From NCBI GenBank assembly GCA_002505765.1, contig DAVZ01000061.1:1-25079 (forward strand): DNA of 25,079 nt, in the 5' to 3' direction. The position numbers and the translations under genes are program-made. Of this stretch, positions 1 through 7,394 are shown piece by piece (the stretch's first letter is position 1; each line of letters starts with the position of its first letter). Under the pieces are notes generated by a model. That model did no database searches. It was not told where the DNA came from and saw only the letters and a list, made by a program, of their open reading frames with translations. This stretch comes from Methanobacterium sp. UBA176. Lineage in GTDB: Archaea; Methanobacteriota; Methanobacteria; Methanobacteriales; Methanobacteriaceae.

Positions 1-245
1 AAATATATAACTAATATTTACGGGGTTGTAAAGTTATTGGGGTTGAGCAGATTTGTTGAAATATTTTTGACTTGATATGTCTACTGAAAACAATAATTAA
101 CGAATATGAAATATTGACTCCAGCATGTGAAAATCAGGGATTTTTCACTGTGAAAAATTGAAAATTTTTCAACACCCGTTAACTTTACAGTCCCGAAATA
201 TGAATATTATAATTATTATTAGCACCGGTCTTATAAATACACCAT
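1..245. other. AT-rich intergenic stretch with small palindromes
   Basis: No coding region is supported here. Three overlapping short palindromes lie at 131-170. AAATC at 131-135 pairs with GATTT at 139-143 around a 3-nt loop. TTTTTCA at 141-147 pairs with TGAAAAA at 151-157 around CTG. GAAAAAT at 152-158 pairs with ATTTTTC at 164-170. They resemble the hairpins between rpoH and rpoB2. A TATA-like CTTATAAATAC at 230-240 sits directly against the next fragment, too close to serve as its promoter. Confidence 0.5.
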
Positions 246-539
246 GTGGCTGCATTTAAAAACGGCCAAAAATTAGACAGTATAATGATAACTGGAAGTA
301 AATTCAAATACAGCCAAGCGCACCACACCGGTGCAGAATCAGTAAAATATGGTTCGGGCGACTGCTGGGCCATGAGCGATTATTTAAACTCTCAATTCAC
401 TAAAGCCAGATACAAATCAAGAATAATTCAATATGCAGCAAGTTATTCAAGCGGGCATAAATCATTACATGTCCACATTGGTGGAACATGGCAAACCGTG
501 CCTTATAGAAGTTACGGGTATCATTACCTCTTTGTATAA
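246..539 (+). pseudogene. Orphan C-terminal fragment of a transglutaminase-like surface protein
   Basis: The open frame encodes 97 residues from a GTG, with an in-frame stop (TAA, 234-236) just upstream and no convincing Shine-Dalgarno sequence. The stretch GSGDCWAMSDYL (about residues 37-48) followed by YKSRIIQYAASYSSGHKS is what I recognise as the Cys-containing core of transglutaminase-like domains. In Methanobacterium these form the C-terminal end of larger cell-surface proteins, often with pseudomurein-binding repeats. The Cys and following His residues are present, but no signal peptide, membrane anchor or binding repeats precede them. I read it as the surviving 3' end of a longer gene. 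A small, free-standing, intracellular product cannot be excluded. Family assignment is from memory of the motif and is moderate. Confidence 0.5.
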
Positions 540-540
540 C

Positions 541-755
541 TAAATACATCCCATAACCTTTTAAAACACGTTAGAGTCACTGATTTCATCTTAATTTCAC
601 TCGAAAATCTTTGATTTTGGTGCCCAAAAAACTTTTAGTTTTTGAGGTTTTAATATTAAATTTAATTTTTAATTATCAATACTGCATTATTTCTAATGAA
701 AGTTAAAAATATAATATTTTAAACAATTATCAATTTATCTCACTCTACCCATACA
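541..755. other. Intergenic region upstream of tpiA with two short palindromes
   Basis: No gene seen. AAAATC at 604-609 pairs with GATTTT at 613-618 around TTT. AAAAACT at 627-633 pairs with AGTTTTT at 637-643 around TTT. These have the same short-stem, three-base-loop form as the array at 3706-3997. Confidence 0.5.
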
Positions 756-765
756 TTTTTATATT
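756..765 (+). promoter_or_regulatory. Probable TATA box of the tpiA-pgk unit
   Basis: TTTTTATATT lies about 55 bases before the chosen tpiA start codon. An archaeal TATA box would place transcription start near 785-792, leaving a leader of about 25-30 bases that includes the GGAGG at 807-811. Confidence 0.5.
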
Positions 766-817
766 GATAAAAAAAAGAAATATTATATCAATATTTGCTT
801 TTTTTTGGAGGATAATC

Positions 818-1498
818 ATGAACAAAATCAAAGAAACTCCAATTGTAATATTAAATTTTAAAACATATTTAGAATCTACTGGAGAAAATGCTCTAAAATT
901 GGCCAGAAGTTCACAAGGTGTTGCTGAAGAAACTGGTGTAAATATGATGGTTGCGCCTCAATATGGAGATATTTACAGAATTTCGCAGGAAGTAGACATC
1001 CCTGTTTTAGCTCAACATATTGACCCCATTGAAGCTGGAGGACATACAGGCAGCATATTGCCCGAATGTGTTAAGGAGGCAGGAGCTGTAGGTACGCTTA
1101 TAAATCATTCTGAACAGAGAATGCAGCTTTTTAACATTGACGCAGCAGTTAAAAAATCTTTTTCACTGGGAATGACCAGTGTAGTTTGTACCAACAACAT
1201 AGAAACAAGTACAGCTGCAGCAACATTAAATCCTGACTTTGTGGCAATAGAACCACCAGAACTTATAGGATCAGGCATTCCAGTATCTCAGGCAGAGCCT
1301 GAAATTGTTGAAAAAACTGTGGAAATGATTCACGAAATTAATCCGCAAGTTAGAGTGCTCTGCGGTGCTGGAATATCAACAGGTGATGATCTTAAAGCAG
1401 CGATAGAACTGGGTAGCGAGGGTGTGCTCCTTGCATCAGGAATTATTCTTGCTGATGACCCTAAAAAAGCACTTTTAGACCTTGTAAGTAAAATATAA
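818..1498 (+). CDS. tpiA: Triosephosphate isomerase
   Basis: Cytosolic enzyme interconverting glyceraldehyde 3-phosphate and dihydroxyacetone phosphate in gluconeogenesis and glycolysis. The 226-residue product has the archaeal short TIM-barrel length. NFK at 13-15 holds the substrate-binding Asn and Lys. INHSEQR around His97 provides the electrophile, and AIEPPELIGSG contains catalytic Glu145. CGAGISTGDD at 182-191 and GVLLASG at 202-208 are the phosphate-binding loops. The frame is open from 764, but the start at 818 is preferred because GGAGG lies seven bases upstream and it gives the family length. The 18 extra codons would add an unrelated N-terminus. pgk follows after 9 bases, so the two are almost certainly cotranscribed. 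Confidence 0.95.
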   Translation: MNKIKETPIVILNFKTYLESTGENALKLARSSQGVAEETGVNMMVAPQYGDIYRISQEVDIPVLAQHIDPIEAGGHTGSILPECVKEAGAVGTLINHSEQRMQLFNIDAAVKKSFSLGMTSVVCTNNIETSTAAATLNPDFVAIEPPELIGSGIPVSQAEPEIVEKTVEMIHEINPQVRVLCGAGISTGDDLKAAIELGSEGVLLASGIILADDPKKALLDLVSKI

Positions 1499-1507
1499 GG
1501 TGAAATA

Positions 1508-2731
1508 ATGTCCCTTCAGTTTTTTACCATTGATGACTTTGATATGGAAGACAAAACAGTCCTTGTGAGGGTTGATATTAATTCCCCTGTGGATCCAGCA
1601 AGTGGATCCATTTTAGACGACACTAGAATGAGGCTGCACGCTCAAACCATAAAGGAAATATCAAAAAAAGGTGCAAAAACAGTTCTACTTGCTCACCAAA
1701 GCCGGCCTGGGAAAAATGACTTTACAACATTGGAAAAACATTCTGTAGCCCTATCAAATATTTTAAATCATCCAGTAAGTTATATCGATGACATATTTGG
1801 GAGTGCTGCCAGAGAAAAGATAAAGGAAATGAAAAAGGGAGATATACTCTTACTTGAAAATGTACGTTTTTATTCTGAAGAAATTCTAAACAGGGAGCCC
1901 TCTGAGCAGGTTAAAACCCATATGGTTCGAAAATTAAGTCCCGTTGCTGATTATTTTATTAATGATGCTTTTGCAGCAGCACACAGATCCCAACCATCCC
2001 TGGTGGGTTTTGCATTGACCCTACCTACTGGTGCAGGAAGGGTAATGGAAAACGAGCTCAATTCTTTATATAGTGCTGTTGATAATGTAAAAAGACCCTG
2101 TGTATACGTTTTAGGTGGAGTAAAAGTAGATGATTCCATTATGATTATGGAAAATGTTTTAAGAAACGACAGTGCAGATTATATACTCACAACAGGTCTT
2201 GTCGCCAATATATTTCTATGGGCGTCTGGGGTTAACATAAGAAAATATAACAAGAAATTTATAGAAGATAGAGGGTACTGTGATTTCGTAAAAAAAGCAA
2301 AACAACTGTTAAAAGAATTTAAAGGTAAAATAAAAATGCCTGTAGATGTGGCAGTCTGCATAAACGATAAAAGAAAAGAATACAATATTAAAAAGATTCC
2401 AGACAGTCCAATATTTGATATAGGTACTGATACCATCACTGAATATGCTAAACTAATAAGAGATGCAAAAACAATATTTGCAAATGGTCCTGCAGGAGTT
2501 TTTGAAAAAGAAGGCTTTAGCATAGGTACGGATGACATTCTAAATGCCATTGCATCATCAAATGGATATTCCATAATTGGTGGGGGCCATCTGGCGGCTG
2601 CTGCCAATCACATGGACCTATCTTCAGGCATAACCCATATCAGTAGTGGTGGTGGTGCATCAATTAATCTTCTTGCAGGGGAGAAACTTCCTGTGGTTGA
2701 AGTATTGAAGGAAGTCACTTTAAAGAAATAA
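1508..2731 (+). CDS. pgk: Phosphoglycerate kinase
   Basis: Cytosolic kinase transferring phosphate between 1,3-bisphosphoglycerate and ADP. The 407-residue product has the usual archaeal length. The N-terminal domain carries VRVDINSP (about 21-28) and an AHQSRPGK-type 3-phosphoglycerate site. NDAFAAAHRSQPS lies near 150 and LGGVKVDD near 203. The C-terminal nucleotide domain carries FANGPAGVFE (about 325-334) and IIGGGHLAAA (about 358-367). The GPAGVFE variant replaces the GPMGVFE of bacterial enzymes, as is usual in archaea. It sits 9 bases behind tpiA with a GGTGA motif before ATG, and the pair supplies the triose-phosphate section of the pathway. Nothing about it looks broken. Confidence 0.95.
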   Translation: MSLQFFTIDDFDMEDKTVLVRVDINSPVDPASGSILDDTRMRLHAQTIKEISKKGAKTVLLAHQSRPGKNDFTTLEKHSVALSNILNHPVSYIDDIFGSAAREKIKEMKKGDILLLENVRFYSEEILNREPSEQVKTHMVRKLSPVADYFINDAFAAAHRSQPSLVGFALTLPTGAGRVMENELNSLYSAVDNVKRPCVYVLGGVKVDDSIMIMENVLRNDSADYILTTGLVANIFLWASGVNIRKYNKKFIEDRGYCDFVKKAKQLLKEFKGKIKMPVDVAVCINDKRKEYNIKKIPDSPIFDIGTDTITEYAKLIRDAKTIFANGPAGVFEKEGFSIGTDDILNAIASSNGYSIIGGGHLAAAANHMDLSSGITHISSGGGASINLLAGEKLPVVEVLKEVTLKK

Positions 2732-2802
2732 CCATTACCATTAACTTAATAACATTCCAGTGTTCGATGATTTTATACCTTACAATAAATAGATTACCAC
2801 AA

Positions 2803-2813
2803 ACTATTTAAAG
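2803..2813 (+). promoter_or_regulatory. Probable TATA box of the tRNA-Thr/Pro/Tyr cluster
   Basis: ACTATTTAAAG lies 23-33 bases before the 5' end of tRNA-Thr, the right distance for an archaeal promoter starting at or just before the tRNA. Confidence 0.5.
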
Positions 2814-2829
2814 TAAAATATCTAAAACC

Positions 2830-2912
<83 letters not shown>

Positions 2913-2947
2913 AGATAAATAAATAATAATACTTAAGCAATTTATTA

Positions 2948-3023
<76 letters not shown>

Positions 3024-3063
3024 CTATCCAAACTAAAATAAAAGCATTCAAAAATTTATATTC

Positions 3064-3137
3064 CCCGCCTTAGCTCAATTTGGCAGAGCATCGGACTGTA
3101 GATCCGAGGGTTGCTGGTTCAAGTCCGGCAGGCGGGA
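3064..3137 (+). tRNA. tRNA-Tyr (anticodon GTA)
   Basis: Acceptor CCCGCCT (3064-3070) pairs perfectly with AGGCGGG (3130-3136), and the discriminator is A. The anticodon stem TCGGA/TCCGA encloses CTGTAGA, giving GTA. The C1-G72 first pair is the archaeal/eukaryotic tyrosine identity element. No intron is seen. Confidence 0.96.
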
Positions 3138-3199
3138 TTCTAATTATCCAAATATCGTTCTCGACATAATAACAAAGACTATGTATTGAGGAAAGTAGA

Positions 3200-3210
3200 A
3201 AAGTATTTAA
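3200..3210 (+). promoter_or_regulatory. Possible promoter of the tRNA-Asp/tRNA-Lys/rpoH transcript
   Basis: AAAGTATTTAA resembles the TATA element in front of tRNA-Thr and lies about 45 bases before tRNA-Asp. Transcription from it would begin near 3235 with a short leader. It is the nearest good TATA-like sequence upstream of rpoH. Confidence 0.4.
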
Positions 3211-3253
3211 GTATGTATGCGTATACCCTATTATACTCTCATTCTTTAGAGCT

Positions 3254-3325
3254 GCCCTGGTGGTGTAGGGGCTATCATGTGGGCCTGTCGAGCCCACGAC
3301 TCGGGTTCAAATCCCGGCCAGGGCG
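3254..3325 (+). tRNA. tRNA-Asp (anticodon GTC)
   Basis: Acceptor GCCCTGG (3254-3260) pairs perfectly with CCAGGGC (3318-3324), and the discriminator is G. The anticodon stem TGGGC/GCCCA encloses CTGTCGA, giving GTC. The T arm TCGGG-TTCAAAT-CCCGG is intact. It lies only 10 bases before tRNA-Lys, so the two are cotranscribed. Confidence 0.96.
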
Positions 3326-3334
3326 TAAAATTTC

Positions 3335-3409
<75 letters not shown>

Positions 3410-3433
3410 TTATTTTTAACTGGAGGATAAAGT

Positions 3434-3667
3434 GTGAAAAAAGATATCTTAAAACACAGATTAGTTCCAGAACATACTATTTTGTCAAAATCTGAAATAA
3501 AAAAAATAATAAAAGAATTAGATATCCATCCTGAACAGCTTCCAAAAATAAAACAGGATGATCCTGTTTGTAAAGCAATTGAAGCCAAATCAGGGGATAT
3601 TTTGAAAATAACGCGAAAAAGTCATACTGCAGGTAAATTTGTTACTTATAGGCTGGTATTAGATTAA
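3434..3667 (+). CDS. rpoH: DNA-directed RNA polymerase subunit H (Rpo5)
   Basis: Small RNA polymerase subunit corresponding to the C-terminal domain of eukaryotic Rpb5, located at the downstream-DNA jaw. The 77-residue product has the family's usual size. LKHRLVPEHTILS (about 6-18), LPKIKQDDPVCKAI (about 36-49) and GDILKITRKSHTAGKFVTYR are diagnostic. The start is GTG, with TGGAGG at 3421-3426 seven bases upstream. It begins 24 bases after tRNA-Lys, leaving no room for its own promoter, so it is presumably expressed from a tRNA-containing transcript. It normally heads the polymerase operon directly. Here a 349-base spacer with a hairpin array separates it from rpoB2. Confidence 0.95.
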   Translation: MKKDILKHRLVPEHTILSKSEIKKIIKELDIHPEQLPKIKQDDPVCKAIEAKSGDILKITRKSHTAGKFVTYRLVLD

Positions 3668-4016
3668 TTAATTTATTTTCTGGAGGTTGAAGGAAATCAA
3701 AGCTTGCAAAAACTATGTTTTTGCGCCAGGAAGCGAAGCTTCCTGCGGCTGTCAAAAATCAAAGATTTATAATGTTTGCAAAGCTTGCTTTGCAACCGCA
3801 AAACCTTTGGTTTTCGAATTCTTCAAATTTTTGAGAGATTTTCTGAACTTTCGAAAATTGTGGATTTCAAGCCGGAAAACTATGTTTTCTCGGCCAAATC
3901 GAGTGATTTGTAGCCTTGAACACGAGTGTTCTACGGCCCAAAATCAAAGCTGACAGAAACGAAGTTTTATGTCGTATCAAAATTTTCAATTTTGATAAAT
4001 ACATGGAGGAAATTTA
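3668..4016 (+). repeat. Array of about twelve tandem short hairpins between rpoH and rpoB2
   Basis: Non-coding spacer inside the polymerase operon. Back-to-back inverted repeats are visible, given as 5' arm, loop, 3' arm: 3706-3713/TAT/3717-3724 (8 bp); 3727-3734/GAA/3738-3745 (8 bp); 3756-3760/AAA/3764-3768; 3776-3784/TT/3787-3795 (9 bp); 3800-3805/TTT/3809-3814; 3823-3827/TT/3830-3834; 3871-3880/TAT/3884-3894 (10 bp, one bulged T); 3895-3900/GAGT/3905-3910; 3918-3923/GA/3926-3931; 3952-3960/GAA/3964-3973 (one bulged A); 3975-3984/TTC/3988-3997 (10 bp, perfect). A weaker candidate pairs 3838-3843 with 3853-3858. Arm sequences differ from one hairpin to the next, while loop size is nearly constant. 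The last hairpin ends six bases before the TGGAGG of rpoB2. An open frame across the array (3687-3953) has no family features. Confidence 0.85.
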
Positions 4017-5513
4017 ATGGGAAAAAATGCATGGGGACTGGTTGATGCATTTTTTGATCAGTACAAACTGGTGGATCATCATATAAAATCCTACAACGAC
4101 TTTGTAGACCATCGAATACAGGACATAATTGATATTACTGAAGCTATTGTACTTGAACAGGGCGAATATAAGGTAAAAACAGGGAAACTGGAAATTAAAA
4201 AACCATTTATAAAAGAAGCCGATGGATCAAAAAGTGAAATATATCCAACCGAAGCAAGACTCAGGAATTTAACTTATTCTGCACATATGTATCTTGAAAT
4301 GGCTCTTGTAAAAGAAGGAGAGCCAGAACCAGACTTAGAAAAAGTATATATTGGTGAATTACCGGTAATGCTTAAATCAAATATATGCCATCTAAATGGA
4401 TTAAATAAAAAAGAATTGGTAGATAGAGGAGAAGATCCACAGGATCCTGGAGGATATTTCATTGTTAACGGTTCAGAAAGAGCCATTGTTACAATGGAAG
4501 AGATTGCTCCAAATAAGATTATTCTTGAACAGAGTGAAAAGGATAAGATGGATAGAAAGGCAAAAGCCATTGTTACTTCAATAAAAAGTGGATTTAGAGC
4601 TCGTATTACTCTTGAATATAAAAAACCAAGGAAAAAAGGAGTATTTCTCAGAATATCCTTCCCTTATGTTCCAGGCGAAATACCACTGGTTGTACTGCTG
4701 CGTGCACTGGGCCTTGAAACAGATGCCGAATTGATTCAAAGCGTATCCGATGAAAGTGACACACAGTTCCTTTTAATTGACGATATACAAACTTCTGAAG
4801 TAACCAACAGATATGATGCCGTTAAATACATTGGTAACAGAGTGGCAAAAGGTATGACAGAAGAGTACAGAATTAAAAGAGCCGAAGACGTGATTGATAG
4901 ATATCTGTTACCCCATATAGGCGTTGAACCTGAACACAGGGCTGAAAAAGCTACGTACCTGGCTGAAATGACAGAAATGTTACTTCAGGTAATTTTTGAA
5001 ACACGTGAACCTCACGATAAGGACCATTATGCTAATAAAAGGCTTAGAGTATCTGGAGACCTGATGGAAGATTTATTCAGGGTTGCATTTACAAGCTTAA
5101 CCAGAGATATGACATATCAACTTGAAAGAAGCCTTGCAAGAGGAAAAGAGCCATCAGTTAAGCAGGCGGTTAGATCAGATGTCCTTACTGAAAATATAAA
5201 ACATGCCATAGCCACAGGAAACTGGGTTGGTGGAAGAGCTGGTGTAAGCCAGTTACTTGACAGAACAAGTTACATGGGAACATTATCTCACCTCAAAAGG
5301 GTTGTTTCGCCTTTAAGTAGAAGCCAACCACACTTTGAGGCACGGGATTTGCATCCAACGCAGTTTGGAAAGATATGTCCAAACGAGACCCCTGAGGGAC
5401 CGAATTGTGGACTTGTTAAAAACCTGGCACTTCTTGCAAAGATATCTGAAGGTTCTGATACTGCTGAAATTGAAAACGTAATTAAGAAAATGGGAGTTTT
5501 AAGTTCCAAATAG
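4017..5513 (+). CDS. rpoB2: DNA-directed RNA polymerase subunit B'' (N-terminal part of beta)
   Basis: Encodes the N-terminal half of the second-largest polymerase subunit, which is split in methanogens. The 498-residue product contains the protrusion and lobe domains and the fork region. GGYFIVNGSERAIVTMEE (about 148-165) is the conserved beta signature. The C-terminal stretch ends with ETPEGPNCGLVKNLALLAK, a fork-loop motif. It begins with ATG behind TGGAGG at 4004-4009. rpoB1 follows after 10 bases. The split lies after the fork region, as known for methanogen polymerases, so the gene is complete, not truncated. It is cotranscribed with the downstream polymerase genes. Any regulation through the upstream hairpin array is unproven. 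Confidence 0.96.
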   Translation: MGKNAWGLVDAFFDQYKLVDHHIKSYNDFVDHRIQDIIDITEAIVLEQGEYKVKTGKLEIKKPFIKEADGSKSEIYPTEARLRNLTYSAHMYLEMALVKEGEPEPDLEKVYIGELPVMLKSNICHLNGLNKKELVDRGEDPQDPGGYFIVNGSERAIVTMEEIAPNKIILEQSEKDKMDRKAKAIVTSIKSGFRARITLEYKKPRKKGVFLRISFPYVPGEIPLVVLLRALGLETDAELIQSVSDESDTQFLLIDDIQTSEVTNRYDAVKYIGNRVAKGMTEEYRIKRAEDVIDRYLLPHIGVEPEHRAEKATYLAEMTEMLLQVIFETREPHDKDHYANKRLRVSGDLMEDLFRVAFTSLTRDMTYQLERSLARGKEPSVKQAVRSDVLTENIKHAIATGNWVGGRAGVSQLLDRTSYMGTLSHLKRVVSPLSRSQPHFEARDLHPTQFGKICPNETPEGPNCGLVKNLALLAKISEGSDTAEIENVIKKMGVLSSK

Positions 5514-5523
5514 AGGGGTAAGT

Positions 5524-7338
5524 TTGAAAAAGTGCAAAATTTATATTAACGGTAAACTTATTGGAGTTTGTGAATATCCAGAAAGTTTTGTGGATGAAAT
5601 GAGAGAAAAAAGGAGAAGCGGAGAAGTTTCTCACGAAATGAACATTACCCACTATCCAGAAACAGATGAAATTTTTATTTTTAATGATCCAGGAAGAACA
5701 AGAAGACCTCTCATAGTAGTTAAAAATGGGGAATCAATGCTCAAAGAAGAGCACATTGCTGCGGTTGAAGAGGGTGAAATGAACTGGAACGACCTTATAA
5801 ATCAGGGTATAATTGAATATTTAGATGCAGAAGAGGAAGAAAACACCTATATCGCCATGTTTGAAGACCTTATTACAGAGGATCACACACACCTGGAAAT
5901 TGACCCTTCCACAATGCTGGGTATTTGTGCAGGTATCATCCCCTATGCTAATCATAACTCATCCCCAAGGAACACAATGGAGGCAGGGATGACAAAACAG
6001 GCATTAGGGCTTTATGTTTCCAATTACGGGTTAAGAACAGACACACGTGCTCACCTTTTACATCACCCCCAGTTACCCATAGTTAAAACAAGGTCAATAG
6101 ATGCAACTAACTACGACGCAAGACCATCAGGTCAAAATTTCGTGGTTGCAGTTATGTCCTACGAAGGGTATAACATGGAAGATGCATTAATACTTAATAA
6201 GGCCTCCATTGAAAGAGGACTTTCCAGATCATCATTCTTTAGATCATATGAAGCTTCAGAGAGAAGATATCCTGGTGGACAGGAAGATAAATTTGAATTA
6301 CCAGAAAAAAGCGTTAGAGGATATAGATCAGATGAAGTGTACAGACATCTGGATGAAGATGGAATAATAAATCCAGAAGTTGAAGTTAAATCTGGAGACG
6401 TTTTAATAGGTAAAACCTCCCCTCCAAGGTTCCTTGAAGAAATAGATGAATTTGGAACAGTTGCAGAGAGAAGACGAGAAACTTCAGTTACTGTGAGACA
6501 CGGTGAAAAGGGTGTAGTTGATGCTGTGATGGTAACAGAAACAGTTGAAGGAAGTAAACTGGCAAAAATAAGGGTTCGTGATCAAAGACAGCCCGAATTT
6601 GGTGATAAATTTGCATCAAGACACGGGCAGAAGGGAGTTGTTGGACTTATAGTTTCACAGGAAAACGTTCCATTTACAGCAGAAGGTATAGTTCCAGATT
6701 TAATCGTGAATCCGCACGCTATCCCCTCAAGGATGTCTGTTGGCCAGGTTATAGAGATGCTCGCAGGAAAAGCAGGCGCAATGGAAGGTAGAAGAATGGA
6801 CGGTACTCCATTTACAGGTGTTGACGGAGAAGAATTAATTAAAGAACTTCTTAAAGCAAATGGATTTGAAAAAGCAGGGCGTGAATCCCTATACAATGGA
6901 ATTACCGGTGAAAGAATAGAAGCTGAAATATTCATAGGAGTTGCTTTTTACCAGAAATTACACCACATGACATCCGATAAAGTTTATGCAAGAAGTAGAG
7001 GGCCAGTACAGGTTCTAACAAGACAACCAACCGAAGGTAGAGCAAGAGAAGGTGGTCTAAGATTTGGAGAAATGGAAAGGGACTGTCTAATTGCTCATGG
7101 TGCTGCACTGGCATTAAAAGAAAGACTTCTGGATGAATCAGACAAATATGAAGCCATTGTTTGTGCAGAATGTGGAATGATTGGAGTTTATGATAGAATC
7201 AGAGGAAGGAAATACTGTCCTATCTGTGGTGATTCGGATTCATTCCCAGTAGAGATTTCCTATGCATTTAAACTTCTCTTAGACGAACTTAAGAGCTTAT
7301 GTATATTCCCAAAGCTCGTGCTTAAGGATAAGGCGTAA
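5524..7338 (+). CDS. rpoB1: DNA-directed RNA polymerase subunit B' (C-terminal part of beta)
   Basis: Encodes the C-terminal half of the second-largest polymerase subunit, including the hybrid-binding and wall domains. In the 604-residue product, AVMSYEGYNMEDALILNKAS (about 209-228) is the conserved active-site-proximal motif. PEFGDKFASRHGQKG (near 357-371) carries the Lys/Arg residues contacting the RNA-DNA hybrid. CAECG...CPIC near 540-565 is the C-terminal zinc site. The start is TTG with a GAGGGG motif (5513-5518) upstream, and the N-terminus KKCKIYINGKLIG matches the family. Spacing of 10 bases from rpoB2 and 56 from rpoA1 supports one operon. The use of TTG in such an essential gene is uncommon but credible. 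Confidence 0.96.
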   Translation: MKKCKIYINGKLIGVCEYPESFVDEMREKRRSGEVSHEMNITHYPETDEIFIFNDPGRTRRPLIVVKNGESMLKEEHIAAVEEGEMNWNDLINQGIIEYLDAEEEENTYIAMFEDLITEDHTHLEIDPSTMLGICAGIIPYANHNSSPRNTMEAGMTKQALGLYVSNYGLRTDTRAHLLHHPQLPIVKTRSIDATNYDARPSGQNFVVAVMSYEGYNMEDALILNKASIERGLSRSSFFRSYEASERRYPGGQEDKFELPEKSVRGYRSDEVYRHLDEDGIINPEVEVKSGDVLIGKTSPPRFLEEIDEFGTVAERRRETSVTVRHGEKGVVDAVMVTETVEGSKLAKIRVRDQRQPEFGDKFASRHGQKGVVGLIVSQENVPFTAEGIVPDLIVNPHAIPSRMSVGQVIEMLAGKAGAMEGRRMDGTPFTGVDGEELIKELLKANGFEKAGRESLYNGITGERIEAEIFIGVAFYQKLHHMTSDKVYARSRGPVQVLTRQPTEGRAREGGLRFGEMERDCLIAHGAALALKERLLDESDKYEAIVCAECGMIGVYDRIRGRKYCPICGDSDSFPVEISYAFKLLLDELKSLCIFPKLVLKDKA

Positions 7339-7394
7339 TTGAGGAGAATTAAATCTAATAGAATTAGGGGTTAAAAACAGTAGGAGTGAATATT

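Noticed and set aside
2179..2607. 142-residue minus-strand frame inside pgk
   Set aside because: It is antisense to a conserved gene and has the composition of a mirrored coding frame; no independent start signal.
3687..3953. 88-residue open frame between rpoH and rpoB2
   Set aside because: It reads through the hairpin array, has no family motif, and its codons mirror the palindromes. No start signal fits apart from a GGAGG that belongs to the spacer.
3706..3997. CRISPR array or tandem repeat
   Set aside because: There is no repeated unit of constant sequence and no regular spacer; only the hairpin geometry is shared.
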